Assembly (NCBI GenBank): GCA_027353465.1
Contig: DAIEHR010000262.1
Span: 1 to 43,160, forward strand
Source: Acetobacteraceae bacterium
GTDB taxonomy: Bacteria; Pseudomonadota; Alphaproteobacteria; Acetobacterales; Acetobacteraceae
Reading direction: 5' to 3'
Length of the DNA stretch: 43,160 bases
In this document: one piece after another, positions 1 through 8,226 of the stretch
How the letters are laid out: every line of letters begins with the position of its first letter
Position numbering within the stretch: the stretch's first letter is position 1
Translations under genes and position numbers: made by a program
The notes under the pieces: generated by a model
The model's input: the letters and a program-made list of their open reading frames with translations, nothing else
Database searches by the model: none
Told to the model about the DNA's origin: nothing

Positions 1-1691
1 TCGATCCAAGCATCTGTGGCGTGCGGCAGCACCTCGCGGGAGAAATATGCCTCCACGGACTCCTCCAGCGGCACCGTCTCGGTATCACGCAGGGCGGGAT
101 CGGGCTGCCTAAGGCCCTTCTGCTTGCCCTTTAGGCCCAACACCACCTTGCCAGCCTCGTCCCGCAGAGGCCGCTCCACGGTGATGCTGCGATACCCAAA
201 GGCCTCGTTTGGGAACAGCCTAGACAGAGGTGCCAGCCGGACCTTGCCGCCCTCGGGAGCCTGTGGCGGGGCCTCGCCATCAAATACCGGCTGGATCGTG
301 CTGCGGCCTTCGGCGTCCGTGATGGTGGCCAGTCGGGCCTCCGCCGCATCCCCGAACAACCGGGTGACCAAGGCGATGTTATCGTCGGACATCTCCCGCC
401 GCTTGGACCCGAGGCTCTTGCGCATCTTTTGCCACAGCGCCGACCCATCGATCAGTTGCACTTTGCCCTTACGGGCTGCCGGCTTGCGGTTCGAGACAAT
501 CCAGACATAGGTTGAGATGCCCGTGTTGAAGAACATGTCGGTCGGCAGCGCGATGATCGCCTCCACCAGATCGTTCTCCAGCACGTAGCGGCGGATTTCG
601 CTCTCGCCCGAGCCGGCCCCTCCGGTGAACAGGGGGGACCCATTGAGGACGATGCCGAACCGGCAGCCGCCCTCCTGCGCCGGCCTCATCTTGGACAGGA
701 GGTGCAGCAGGAACAGCATGGACCCATCCGACACACGCGGCAGCCCAGGCCCGAACCGGCCGGCATGGCCCATCTGTTCGTGTTCCTTGCGGACCTCCTT
801 CTCGACCTTTTCCCACTCCACCCCGAAAGGCGGGTTGGACAGCATGTAGTCGAACTTCCGGCCAGCGTGGCCATCATCGGAAAGCGTGTTGCCTGCGACG
901 ATGTTCCGCACATCCTGGCCCTTGATCAGCATGTCGGCTTTGCAGATCGCGTAACTCTCGTCGTTCAGTTCCTGCCCGAACATGGTCAACTGTGCGGCCG
1001 GGTTGTGCTCCAGCAGGTGTTCGGCTGCGACCGACAGCATGCCTCCTGTGCCCGCAGTGGGGTCGTAGATGGTCCGCACGACAGGTTGCCCGGGCGTCAG
1101 GATGTCGTCGTCCTCGATGAACAGCAGATTGACCATCAGCTTGATGGCATCGCGCGGGGTGAAGTGTTCCCCGGCCGTCTCGTTCGATGCCTCTGCGAAC
1201 TTCCTGATCAGTTCCTCGAAGGCGAGGCCCATGTCGTGGTTAGACACCCGAGCGGGGTCGAGGTCGAAGCCGGCGAACTTCTCGGTGACCTGATACAGCA
1301 GTCCGGCCTTGCGCAGCCTGTCCACCTGCTCCGCGAACCGGAACCGTTCGAAGATGTCACGGACCGAGTCGGAGAAGCCCTGGATGTAGGAGGTCAGGTT
1401 GGTGGCGAGGTTGTCCTGGTCCCCCATCAGCTTCTTCAGGTCCAGGGACGAGGTGTTGATGAACCGCAACTTGGCCACCCGGAGCATGAACGGCTCGGGA
1501 TTGACCCCCTGGGCTTCCCGCGTGGCCTTTTCAGCCAGCACTGCGGCCTTTGTGGGGGCCAGGACGCAGTCCAGGCGGCGGAGCACAGTGAAGGGCAGGA
1601 TGACCTTGCCGTAGTCGGCGGGCTTGTAATCCCCCCGCAGGAGGTCCGCGACGGACCAGATCAGGGCAGAGATGGATGCGGGCTGGCTCAT
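1..1691 (-). CDS. hsdM: Type I restriction-modification DNA methylase (HsdM), C-terminus cut by window edge
   Basis: This is the modification subunit of a type I restriction-modification system; it methylates adenine at N6 using S-adenosylmethionine and works with HsdS and HsdR. It is absent from the ORF track because it runs off the left edge without a stop. Translating the minus strand from the ATG at 1691 (MSQPASIS...) gives about 563 codons without interruption. An HsdM-type helical N-terminus is followed by the AdoMet-binding motif [10 protein letters not shown] near residues 210-219 and the catalytic NPPF motif at 286-289. The coding frame is confirmed by N286 at 834-836. hsdS and hsdR would lie to the left, outside the window. 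The 247 bases between it and the upstream gene hold no other ORF I can support. The family assignment is secure; specificity cannot be read from this subunit. Confidence 0.93.
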   Translation of the reverse strand, partial: MSQPASISALIWSVADLLRGDYKPADYGKVILPFTVLRRLDCVLAPTKAAVLAEKATREAQGVNPEPFMLRVAKLRFINTSSLDLKKLMGDQDNLATNLTSYIQGFSDSVRDIFERFRFAEQVDRLRKAGLLYQVTEKFAGFDLDPARVSNHDMGLAFEELIRKFAEASNETAGEHFTPRDAIKLMVNLLFIEDDDILTPGQPVVRTIYDPTAGTGGMLSVAAEHLLEHNPAAQLTMFGQELNDESYAICKADMLIKGQDVRNIVAGNTLSDDGHAGRKFDYMLSNPPFGVEWEKVEKEVRKEHEQMGHAGRFGPGLPRVSDGSMLFLLHLLSKMRPAQEGGCRFGIVLNGSPLFTGGAGSGESEIRRYVLENDLVEAIIALPTDMFFNTGISTYVWIVSNRKPAARKGKVQLIDGSALWQKMRKSLGSKRREMSDDNIALVTRLFGDAAEARLATITDAEGRSTIQPVFDGEAPPQAPEGGKVRLAPLSRLFPNEAFGYRSITVERPLRDEAGKVVLGLKGKQKGLRQPDPALRDTETVPLEESVEAYFSREVLPHATDAWI

Positions 1692-1938
1692 CGTATTGTT
1701 CTGGCTCCGGCACGGAGGGGGACGCGGACGGTTCGTGCTGTTCAAAGCCATGTTGTCCCCCACCAGGAGGGAAATGTCGATGAGGGCGAGACCTTAGCCG
1801 GGGCAGAAACGAAGGTGCCCTCATACGGCTCCCCGGGAGGCCGCCTACGCCGTCCGAGGCCCGCCCCCACCCTAAAGTCATAATAACATACGACCGCCGC
1901 CAGAAACCTTCAGGGCACCCCACGGCGCATCTTGAATG

Positions 1939-3750
1939 TTATGCTGTCGTAGGCAGTCCAACGGTGGTCCGAACCTCGATCCCGGCATGATACCCGAATG
2001 ACCCCCTGATCAGCATCTGGGCGTTCTGGACGGCCGACTGGGCCACGATGATGCCGTCGAACATCGACAGGGCCAGCGCCGGGCCTGGGGCTTGGCTCCA
2101 GTTCTTCAGCAGCATCATCACGGTGGTTAATGCCCGGGCCTCGATACCCTGGAGCCGCAATGCAAGGAGGCGCTCCGGTGACCCGAGATGAGACAGCTTC
2201 GTCAAGCCGGCAGGGACCGCCACAGCCTGTGCAGGTGTCGACAAGAATGGATATTTTGCGCAGACAACAGCCTTCACCGCCGATGCATCGAACGATCTGA
2301 ATAATTCTGCTTCCTCGGGCGAGGCGTTTTTCAACTGGCGTTTCGGCCATGACGTGACCCCGACCCCGTTCCCCAACGACGCGAGAATCCACTTCTTGAC
2401 GATATCGCGTGGCACCTCGGGGACCTCATAGGGATCGCCTTCAGGCAATTTCAGGCCGAGCAGGCCATGCATGATGGATAGGTGGGAGGCCTGAATGTCG
2501 ATCTCGGCTACAGGTTCGCCGTTAATCCTGATGTCCGCACGGCGTTGAGCCTTGGGCATTGACTGATAGGGTCGATCCGCCGATCCCCCAAGGGCATACC
2601 ATCGGCCATGAAGGGCATCGCAGGCTTGAAATACCCGCTTCCAGCGAGGCGGCAGGCAGCCCTCCACAGCCTGTTCCGCAGCGAAGGCATTGAAACTCTG
2701 GACCTCCCTGATCAGTCGCTCTGCATTATGACCGAGGGCGCTAATCGGTAATAAGTCCTTGCCCACATCCCTTGCTGCCGGGTCGTATTGTCTGGAGGTC
2801 ACCCTACGGACCAATACAGGTTCAGGCGGGAGCGGCGGGGCCTTGGTGGACGGCTGGGACCTAAAGTCGGCATTGACGGTCGCCGCTGTGACGCCGTGCA
2901 ACGTCGCCATGTCCAGCAGGTCCAAAGTCGGCCAGTAGCGGGTTACCGCGCCGCTCCATGATCGAACGCCTTCTTCCCAGTCGATCGGTGGCTTCGTGAT
3001 ACCTTCAGCAACCCCCAGGAGGCGCAGGCCACGCAGCGCGGTGGTTGCAGCCTCGAATGCTCGCCTGCCTATCGGTTGGCCGGTAAACGACGCGGCTTGA
3101 AGTTTCCTGTAGCTTGGTATGGTCTGTGTCCAAGCCCTGAGAACTCCCCCAACCACCGCACCTACGGCTCCCCTGAGAAGTTTCCTTCCGGCCTCACCCC
3201 GACGGACAGGTGTCGTCAGCGCCTCCTGGACTGCCACGTGGGTGGTTAGCTCCTCCACCAGGGCAACAGCAGCGGGCGTCACCGGGATGTAGTTCAGAGG
3301 CATTTGGGTCGCCCTACGGAGCCAAATGGCGAACTCCCGGTTCTCGGCAGGATTGCCCTCCGGCGGCGGAAGAGAGCCGGGCCACGGTGGTTCGGGAAAA
3401 TTGGTTCCAGTTACCCCTGAGGGGCCTTCTGGGCCGTGGAGGATCGAGACAGCATCACCTCCATCATCACCCCCCTCATCAGCGCTATTAGGGCATAGAG
3501 GTTGGGAGGTTTCCTGGCAGGCCATTAAAGGAACATCAGGTCCAGTAGGCGCTATTCGGGGTTTCGGTCTTTGTGGGGGTGAGATCGGATGTTCATCAGT
3601 GCCACCCCGTTGCTGGACCTTGCTTTGGTCAACGTCTGCTGACGACGAAGCGTTTATATCGGCTCCGAGGGCCTGAAGCGGGGTTGTTATGGTCCCAGTC
3701 GAGTATGAGGCGCGTGCGGCTTTAGCGGCGGGCGAAACGTGTTCAGTCAT
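1939..3750 (-). CDS. Uncharacterised protein with a polymerase-palm-like C-terminal half (family A-like motifs A, B, C)
   Basis: This 603-residue protein is unnamed in my knowledge. Residues 1-140 are low-complexity, proline-rich and probably disordered; about 160-300 is helical. The C-terminal half carries three spaced motifs resembling DNA polymerase family A and T7-type single-subunit polymerases. The first is RINGEPVAEIDIQASH (about 408-423), with an acidic residue where motif A has DYS. The second is DIVKKWILASLGNG (449-462), a lysine helix ending in a small-residue turn like motif B. The third is LSMFDGIIV (561-569), where motif C normally reads HD. Proteins with GRFY..., INGEP.VE.DYS.LH and HDS.IV strings occur on phages and plasmids, usually as hypotheticals. 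Here motif C has Phe instead of His. The polymerase call is inference from motif order and spacing. It starts at an ATG and lies upstream of hsdM on the same strand, in the mobile segment. Replication, defence or template-independent synthesis are all possible. Confidence 0.6.
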   Translation of the reverse strand: MTEHVSPAAKAARASYSTGTITTPLQALGADINASSSADVDQSKVQQRGGTDEHPISPPQRPKPRIAPTGPDVPLMACQETSQPLCPNSADEGGDDGGDAVSILHGPEGPSGVTGTNFPEPPWPGSLPPPEGNPAENREFAIWLRRATQMPLNYIPVTPAAVALVEELTTHVAVQEALTTPVRRGEAGRKLLRGAVGAVVGGVLRAWTQTIPSYRKLQAASFTGQPIGRRAFEAATTALRGLRLLGVAEGITKPPIDWEEGVRSWSGAVTRYWPTLDLLDMATLHGVTAATVNADFRSQPSTKAPPLPPEPVLVRRVTSRQYDPAARDVGKDLLPISALGHNAERLIREVQSFNAFAAEQAVEGCLPPRWKRVFQACDALHGRWYALGGSADRPYQSMPKAQRRADIRINGEPVAEIDIQASHLSIMHGLLGLKLPEGDPYEVPEVPRDIVKKWILASLGNGVGVTSWPKRQLKNASPEEAELFRSFDASAVKAVVCAKYPFLSTPAQAVAVPAGLTKLSHLGSPERLLALRLQGIEARALTTVMMLLKNWSQAPGPALALSMFDGIIVAQSAVQNAQMLIRGSFGYHAGIEVRTTVGLPTTA

Positions 3751-4085
3751 CGGAATACGTTGGCAGAAGCTCGGTCATGGAGGGCCATCGATAATGCCAC
3801 ATGAATGAGGTCTTCGCTGCATTTTTGTTCGTCGGCGCTGTTGGCCAAAGGGGACCCGCCAGCCGCCGAGTATGAGCATAGCAGGTCTACGCTCGTGACA
3901 TAGATGAACCATTTAAGCTATGCTTCCTCGGCCTGCCGTCATGCTTTCGCGGGACTAAAGGGTGATGGTGTTGTTCGCTGAGGTTGGCCCTCGCGACCCC
4001 CGGTGATCATTTAGCCTTAGGATCGGACGTTCTGGCGGCGCTGACGCGCGTATGGGCGGGTCGTTGATCCTCGCCCGCCCGTAGG
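3751..4085. other. Intergenic region, 335 bp
   Basis: No ORF or RNA gene is supported here. It contains the upstream region of the palm-like protein, an 8-bp inverted pair AGCATAGC / GCTATGCT about 45 bases apart, and a GC-rich hairpin near 4054-4080. Confidence 0.5.
4054..4080 (-). terminator. GC-rich stem-loop downstream of the small ORF
   Basis: The arms GGGCGGG and CCCGCCC form a 7-bp stem with a 13-base loop, six bases after the stop of the minus-strand 73-codon ORF. There is no T-run on either side, so intrinsic termination is only plausible. Confidence 0.3.
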
Positions 4086-4307
4086 TCAGGTCTCACACAT
4101 GGCGGTGCAATGCAGATCGGATCGCGTCGCATTCGTCACCGAGTTTATTAGCCCCCCACGGCCCGCCAGCGCCTCCAGCCGCCGATACAGCCCGCACGGC
4201 GGCCACATCGAAGCCCCGTAGCGGTTGTCGGTGGTCTCGTCCATGTAGAGGTCCCGTCGAACCTTCAGCGTCGCCAAACGGACCCATTTCGCTTTACTCG
4301 TCCTCAT
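4086..4307 (-). CDS. Possible small hypothetical protein (73 aa), coupled to the gene upstream
   Basis: I do not recognise this ORF. It is the tail of a longer track ORF (to 4814) whose upper part is only a shadow of the Tat-signal gene. An ATG at 4307 lies inside the last codons of that gene, giving a 14-base overlap that could allow coupled translation. The product has a cysteine-containing middle (MWPPCGLYRRLEALAG) and no clear domain. There is no obvious Shine-Dalgarno sequence. It may be real or simply chance openness; the only support is position and overlap. Confidence 0.28.
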   Translation of the reverse strand: MRTSKAKWVRLATLKVRRDLYMDETTDNRYGASMWPPCGLYRRLEALAGRGGLINSVTNATRSDLHCTAMCET

Positions 4308-5208
4308 CAGACTGGTTCCAATTCGGGTGATACAGACTTGGATATCGGCGGACTTCAGCGTTCGGCTTGGGGCCTGGAGGAACTGGCCGTGGCTCATTAA
4401 GCAGGTAATCCAGGTCTTCCTGCTCGGGCTGTAGGGGAAGGGTCGCCGAAGTAATGGGCGCGACAAGCGGACTGTTGTCTGTCTCCAGGTCAGCATTAGC
4501 ATCATCAATGAGTTCGAGGGTAAATCGGATTGGAATACCGGCTGCCTCCGCCCGGCGGTTTGCCTCCTCAACCGACACGGTGAGTTCAGCAGCGTAGTAG
4601 GTGCTGCCTGGGCGATCCCCTTCGACGACGATGACCCCCAGCAGTTCCTCGGGGTCCCCAGGGAAGTGGCTCTGGAAGAACCTGAACGCGTAATCGTCCC
4701 CGTCCGCTGGGGTGGCGAAATACTCGTTCTCCTCGTTCTGATAGTCGGGTTCGGCGTCCAGCCATGCGTGAACCGTCTGCCGCAGGTTGGCGAACGCCAG
4801 CGGGTCCAACCCATCCACCCAGGCTTCTACCCCGTCCTCGGGTTCCTCAGGCCACCGCTCCTGATCGATCTCGGGCAGGCTGTCGCGGAATTCGGCGTAT
4901 TCAGAGTAAAGATGCCACATCAGTGGCTGCACGTCGTCGGCGGCCAGCAGTAAGGCAGCAGAGGTCGCCGCATCGTCGTAGCCGAGATCGAACGCGTCGG
5001 CCCTGGTCTCCGGGTTGGAGTAGTCCGACTGGCCAATTCGGCCGTCTCCGTTGACGGTGAAGGTGACCGGATGCAGTTCCATCAGCCTCCAAACGTCTGG
5101 GGTTACCTCGGCGGCCTCTACAGCCTTCTCCGGGATCACGGCGGGCAACAGCAGGCACGCGGCGAGACCCCGAAGGAAGCCCCGGCGGTCGAGTTTGAAC
5201 GACGGCAT
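4294..5208 (-). CDS. Tat-exported acidic hypothetical protein
   Basis: This 304-residue protein begins with a twin-arginine signal: KLDRRGFLRGL, a hydrophobic stretch (AACLLLPAVI) and a likely cleavage site near VEAAEV. It should therefore be exported folded to the periplasm. The mature part is strikingly acidic (repeated EEPEDG, QNEENE, ADGDD) with no catalytic motif or domain I can name. The proline-rich C-terminus (PRPVPPGPKP) ends in an acidic tail. The start is the ATG at 5208, preceded by a strong GGAAGGAG about 11 bases upstream. The gene follows the recombinase relic by only 18 bases, so it may be cargo of the mobile segment. Substrate and role are unknown. Confidence 0.7.
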   Translation of the reverse strand: MPSFKLDRRGFLRGLAACLLLPAVIPEKAVEAAEVTPDVWRLMELHPVTFTVNGDGRIGQSDYSNPETRADAFDLGYDDAATSAALLLAADDVQPLMWHLYSEYAEFRDSLPEIDQERWPEEPEDGVEAWVDGLDPLAFANLRQTVHAWLDAEPDYQNEENEYFATPADGDDYAFRFFQSHFPGDPEELLGVIVVEGDRPGSTYYAAELTVSVEEANRRAEAAGIPIRFTLELIDDANADLETDNSPLVAPITSATLPLQPEQEDLDYLLNEPRPVPPGPKPNAEVRRYPSLYHPNWNQSDEDE

Positions 5209-5226
5209 GGTGATACGGCTCCTTCC

Positions 5227-5508
5227 TTAGAACTTCGAGTAAGACGCTGACTCGTTGCGGATGAGGACCTGCCTGACTGCGTCGGCACTCCAGGCCCCGC
5301 CACGTGACGTGCGGGTGCCCCGTGCGGTCAATTCAGCGGCGATCTGGCGCAGGCTCTGTCCATACGAACGCATGTCGGTGATCATCGGCCCCACTGCCCC
5401 CGCAAAGGCCCTGGCGCGGTCCTGGAGGGCCTGTGCTCCTGCCAGGGAGAAGGGGCCGCCTTTCCAGCCCCCAGCGTGACGCCATGGGACTTTGCGGCCA
5501 CTTCCCCT
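5227..5508 (-). pseudogene. C-terminal remnant of a second serine recombinase
   Basis: Reading through the TAA of the resolvase upstream (5509-5511) in the same frame gives 93 more codons to a TAA at 5227-5229. The stretch contains DRARAFAGAVGPMITDMR, SLRQIAAELTARGTRTS, then RGGAWSADAVRQVLIR. That SLRxIAxxLNxRGxxTxRGGxW...VxxVLxR pattern is the typical C-terminus of larger serine recombinases, not of the small resolvase it follows. There is no N-terminal catalytic part and no sensible start codon, so it is absent from the ORF track. Either a larger recombinase was broken and overlaid by the small resolvase, or a chimera acquired a stop. It ends 18 bases before the Tat-signal gene. Confidence 0.7.
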
Positions 5509-6084
5509 TTATGCTGCATCCCGGACCCTCATAATGGTCTGGCGGCTGGTGCCGTGCTGTTTGGCTAAAGCCGATACGCTAATGCCAGCGGCCAAGGCAT
5601 CCCGCACAGCATCCCGCTGGGCAGCATTCAAGGTTGCAGGCCGGCCCAGAGTCGCCCCCTCAGCCCTCGCCCTTTCCAGCCCCGCCTGGGTCCGCTCAAT
5701 CAGCAAATCCCGCTCGAACTGCGCGACGGCATTAATCACGCCCATGGTCATGCGGCCCGCTGGGCTGGTCAGATCAACTCCTCCTAGCGCGAGGCAATGA
5801 ACCCGGACACCCATGGCGGCCAGCCTATCGACCGTAATGGCCACGTCGATGGCGTTACGGCCCAACCGGTCCAGTTTGGTGACGATCAGCACATCATCCG
5901 CCTCAAGCCTATCCAGCAGCCGCGTGAAGCCGGGTCGCTGCTCAATCGCGGAACTCCCGGAAACCGTCTCCGCGATCACACGTCGGGTGTCCACGCGAAA
6001 CCCGGCGGCTTCGATCTCCCTGATTTGGTTTTCCGTAGTCTGGCCAGCGGTGGACACCCTGACGTAGGCGAAGGTGCGAGACAT
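5509..6084 (-). CDS. Small serine site-specific recombinase (Tn3-type resolvase/invertase)
   Basis: This 191-residue serine recombinase cuts and rejoins DNA at paired res or inversion sites. The true start is the ATG at 6084 (MSRTFAYVRVST...); the track ORF extends 92 codons too far, into the res site. The catalytic serine is in YVRVST (residue 10), with the conserved arginines in TKLDRLGRN. The dimer E-helix region reads MTMGVINAVAQFERDLL, and a C-terminal helix-turn-helix includes VSALAKQHGTSRQTI. Length and layout fit TnpR of Tn3-like elements or Pin-like invertases. Half-site repeats lie 14-116 bases upstream, supporting a resolvase acting at its own promoter region. No transposase is visible, so it may serve a plasmid or island dimer-resolution system or be a leftover of a transposon. 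Confidence 0.93.
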   Translation of the reverse strand: MSRTFAYVRVSTAGQTTENQIREIEAAGFRVDTRRVIAETVSGSSAIEQRPGFTRLLDRLEADDVLIVTKLDRLGRNAIDVAITVDRLAAMGVRVHCLALGGVDLTSPAGRMTMGVINAVAQFERDLLIERTQAGLERARAEGATLGRPATLNAAQRDAVRDALAAGISVSALAKQHGTSRQTIMRVRDAA

Positions 6085-6097
6085 ACGTGGAACTCCA

Positions 6098-6200
6098 TGT
6101 CCGAAAACGATGTCCGTATCCAAGGCAATGCCCGTAATGTCGTCAAGCTGTTTTTCGGACAGTTTGACCGGGCCCGTCCGAAATCGTTCGTTTTTGGACA
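6098..6200. other. Putative res recombination site of the adjacent resolvase
   Basis: Several copies of the half-site TGTCCGAAA, similar to the Tn3/gamma-delta half-site TGTCYGATA, lie just upstream of the resolvase start. The copies are TGTCCGAAAACGA (6098-6110), TGTCCGTATC (6111-6120), an inverted TGTTTTTCGGACA (6149-6161), and an inverted pair CGTCCGAAATCG...TTTTTGGACA (6175-6200). The last resembles subsite I, and the others could form subsites II and III. The layout is seen in the sequence; the subsite assignment is inferred. Confidence 0.65.
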
Positions 6201-6224
6201 GGGTAAGGCCCCACAACGCACTTT

Positions 6225-6542
6225 TTAGAACGGGAAGGCGCCTAGCTTGTGCGCGATCGTAAACAATATGACTGCAATCACGGCCAGGGTGGTGCGGATT
6301 TCCGCAAGTAGGCCCCCGGTCTTGTCCGTCGTGCGGTTGATTGCCCCTTGCACGTCCCACAGCTTCTCTCGCACTCCGTCCCGGACGTTCCCCAGGCCGT
6401 CTATTATCGCTGCACAGCCGGGATGGCTGGCTAGATATGTGTCCTTCTCCATCCCCCGGTGAGCGTCATAGGCGTCCTGGACCTTCCGCCAGCCTGCCGC
6501 TTCGTCCCACGGCTCTTTGCGGTATCTCGGTTCCCGTTCCAT
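6225..6542 (-). CDS. Small tail-anchored hypothetical protein
   Basis: The start is set at the ATG at 6542 (MEREPRYRKEPWDEAAG...), giving 105 residues, because GGGAGAA lies six bases upstream; the track start 25 codons earlier is less likely. The N-terminal half is charged and rich in W, R and E. A single hydrophobic segment at the end (LAVIAVILFTIAHKLGAF) would make it a tail-anchored inner-membrane protein. The middle (GLGNVRDGVREKLWDVQ) looks helical. I recognise no family. It lies upstream of the resolvase on the same strand and may belong to the same mobile segment. Confidence 0.55.
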   Translation of the reverse strand: MEREPRYRKEPWDEAAGWRKVQDAYDAHRGMEKDTYLASHPGCAAIIDGLGNVRDGVREKLWDVQGAINRTTDKTGGLLAEIRTTLAVIAVILFTIAHKLGAFPF

Positions 6543-7221
6543 GGTGTTCTCCCGTTGCCCGACCACTACGGCCCGGCCGCACGCCGCATCGTTGCGAGAG
6601 AGAAAAAGCGGCGTCAACGGTCCCTAGGCGGCATTCCCTGGGTCCTGAAGGATTTCAAAGAAGGGTTAAAGGTTCGCCATGTTGTTGTTCGGTTCTGGCA
6701 TGAAGAGTGGGCGCCCCAAAAGCCCCTGGTTCCCCTTGGGTCCCATCCCCGGTCCCTCCCGGCCTCCTTCCAGCCCGTCTCATTTTATGAGACATTTGCC
6801 GCCTTCTGCTGGGTCCTCTCGTTGGGTTCCCATCCCGACCGATCTCTTCAGTCCCATTCAGGTGGTGCCGCCTCTGTTATACGCGGGGAGGGTTCAATGC
6901 GGGCTTCCGCTGCTCCCGTGGGCGGGTGGCAAGCTTCCATTTTGCACCAACGATTGCACCAACTACAGGCAAAACAAATTCTTATTTTGAGCCGCTTTAT
7001 GCGATTTTTCCGGTTCGGAATGAGTATCTCATCCCCTCCGCCAATCTTATCATTCAAGCACTTGATTTAACCCCATTGTTCGCGGATCGGAGCGCTGCTG
7101 CGCTTTGCGCTACCGCAACATCTTTGCGATTGTCTTTGCACGTTCGCGCACGCGGCGCGCCCACGGGGGTCAGCGTCACTGGCGCGATGGAGTAGCGAAC
7201 GGTCGGATATACCAACCCGAG
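6543..7221. other. Intergenic region between mobile segment and T6SS (679 bp)
   Basis: No convincing gene is seen on either strand; track ORFs here are low-complexity shadows. The segment contains a perfect 10-bp direct repeat (6942-6963) and a locally AT-rich stretch near 6970-7060. A string at about 7012-7042 (GGTTCGG...CCCCTCCGCCA) recalls a tRNA T-arm and acceptor end, but has no matching 5' half. It marks the boundary between accessory DNA and the secretion cluster. Confidence 0.45.
6942..6963. repeat. Tandem 10-bp direct repeat TTGCACCAAC
   Basis: TTGCACCAAC occurs at 6942-6951 and again at 6954-6963, separated by GA. It sits near the junction of the mobile segment and the T6SS operon. 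It could be a binding site or part of an attachment core; the function is unknown. Confidence 0.6.
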
Positions 7222-8226
7222 TCACAAAACGGAATCGAAGGTAGCATCGGTAGCATCGGGCAACGCCAGTCCAACGGGCACGCTCGTCCAGGTATTCCAC
7301 CCAAGACGCGGCGGGGCCGCTCCATTCAGCGACAGTGGAAACCTAGCGCCCGCGCCCAGCACGGGATTGATGACGAAGCCCACCTCCAAACCGAGGAATG
7401 CCTGAACCAGGCTAACGAGGCGGCGATGCGCCGGTTGGTCCGGCAGCAGCGCCTCAAAATCGTTCCGGTCCAGCGGGCCGATCCGCAGTACAATTCGGCC
7501 CTGGGTTTCCCAAGCTCGGTCTCCGACCACCGCATCGACGCCTAAACGGTTCCACGCACCCGCGTCCATCAGCCGCGGCAGGCAGGTCTGCTGGTCGGGC
7601 GGCAGAACGATCCAGCCGCCCGTGAATTGGCGGACTTCAACCGGCCTGCCGATCCAGTCGCCGACCAAGGCCGACAGACGCTCGGCGGAACGCGGATGCA
7701 TCGCGAACGATCCCGCATAGTGAAGCAGCGGGTCCGGACCAGCCTCCAGCCGCGCGAGCAAACCGGACGTGCCGTAGCCGGACACCGCAAGCAACGACGT
7801 GCTGATCGGGTCGGCCCGCGGCGGGACGGCCATGGCTGACACCTCGGCAGCACGATGCAGGCGATACTTGAAACCGGCCCGTCCGAACGCGGCCACCATG
7901 CGGTGCGACAGAAGATCCAGGAAATCGTGCAACGCGCTTGATCCGCGCCGGGACGTTTCCGCGGCCAGGGACTCATACAAACGCGGGAGGACGCCGCCGG
8001 CCCCGATCAGGCCAATCAGGGACACCGTGACGCGCGGTTCGGCCTGCCGATCAACCGCCGTGACCTCGCCCGCCGGAAACGCTCGGCCGGGTTGGGTGCG
8101 AAAGCGCGCCGCCTGCGATGGATCGCAGGTCTTCCGCAAACGCATCAACACCCGCAAGGCCGCGTCGAAGCCAAAGCGGTGCGGCTGTGTCAGAAGCCGG
8201 TGATGCACGGACGGTGCGCGCCTCAT
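7222..8226 (-). CDS. tssG: T6SS baseplate protein TssG (ImpH/VasB)
   Basis: TssG (334 aa) is a wedge component of the type VI secretion baseplate, binding TssF, TssE and TssK in the cytoplasm. The family pattern is clear: a basic N-terminus with RFGFDAALRVLMRLR, the segment VSLIGLIGAGGVLPRLY (family: L.G..G.LP..Y), FLDLLSHRM for the usual FLD.F.HR, then GRPVEVRQFTGGW and the C-terminal LGLEVGFVINPVLGA region. Length matches the family (about 300-350 aa). It is the last gene of the tssA operon, and its ATG overlaps the tssF stop by four bases (ATGA), implying coupled translation. No abnormality is seen. Confidence 0.95.
   Translation of the reverse strand: MRRAPSVHHRLLTQPHRFGFDAALRVLMRLRKTCDPSQAARFRTQPGRAFPAGEVTAVDRQAEPRVTVSLIGLIGAGGVLPRLYESLAAETSRRGSSALHDFLDLLSHRMVAAFGRAGFKYRLHRAAEVSAMAVPPRADPISTSLLAVSGYGTSGLLARLEAGPDPLLHYAGSFAMHPRSAERLSALVGDWIGRPVEVRQFTGGWIVLPPDQQTCLPRLMDAGAWNRLGVDAVVGDRAWETQGRIVLRIGPLDRNDFEALLPDQPAHRRLVSLVQAFLGLEVGFVINPVLGAGARFPLSLNGAAPPRLGWNTWTSVPVGLALPDATDATFDSVL

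Noticed and set aside
702-1883. 393-codon plus-strand ORF
   Set aside because: It is antisense to hsdM; its composition is that of a shadow and the minus frame has clear methylase motifs.
7012-7042. String resembling a tRNA T-arm and acceptor (GGTTCGG...CCTCCGCCA)
   Set aside because: No 5' acceptor half, D-arm or anticodon stem at the proper distance; the T-loop also departs from TTCRA. Could be a vestigial attachment end but is not a tRNA gene.
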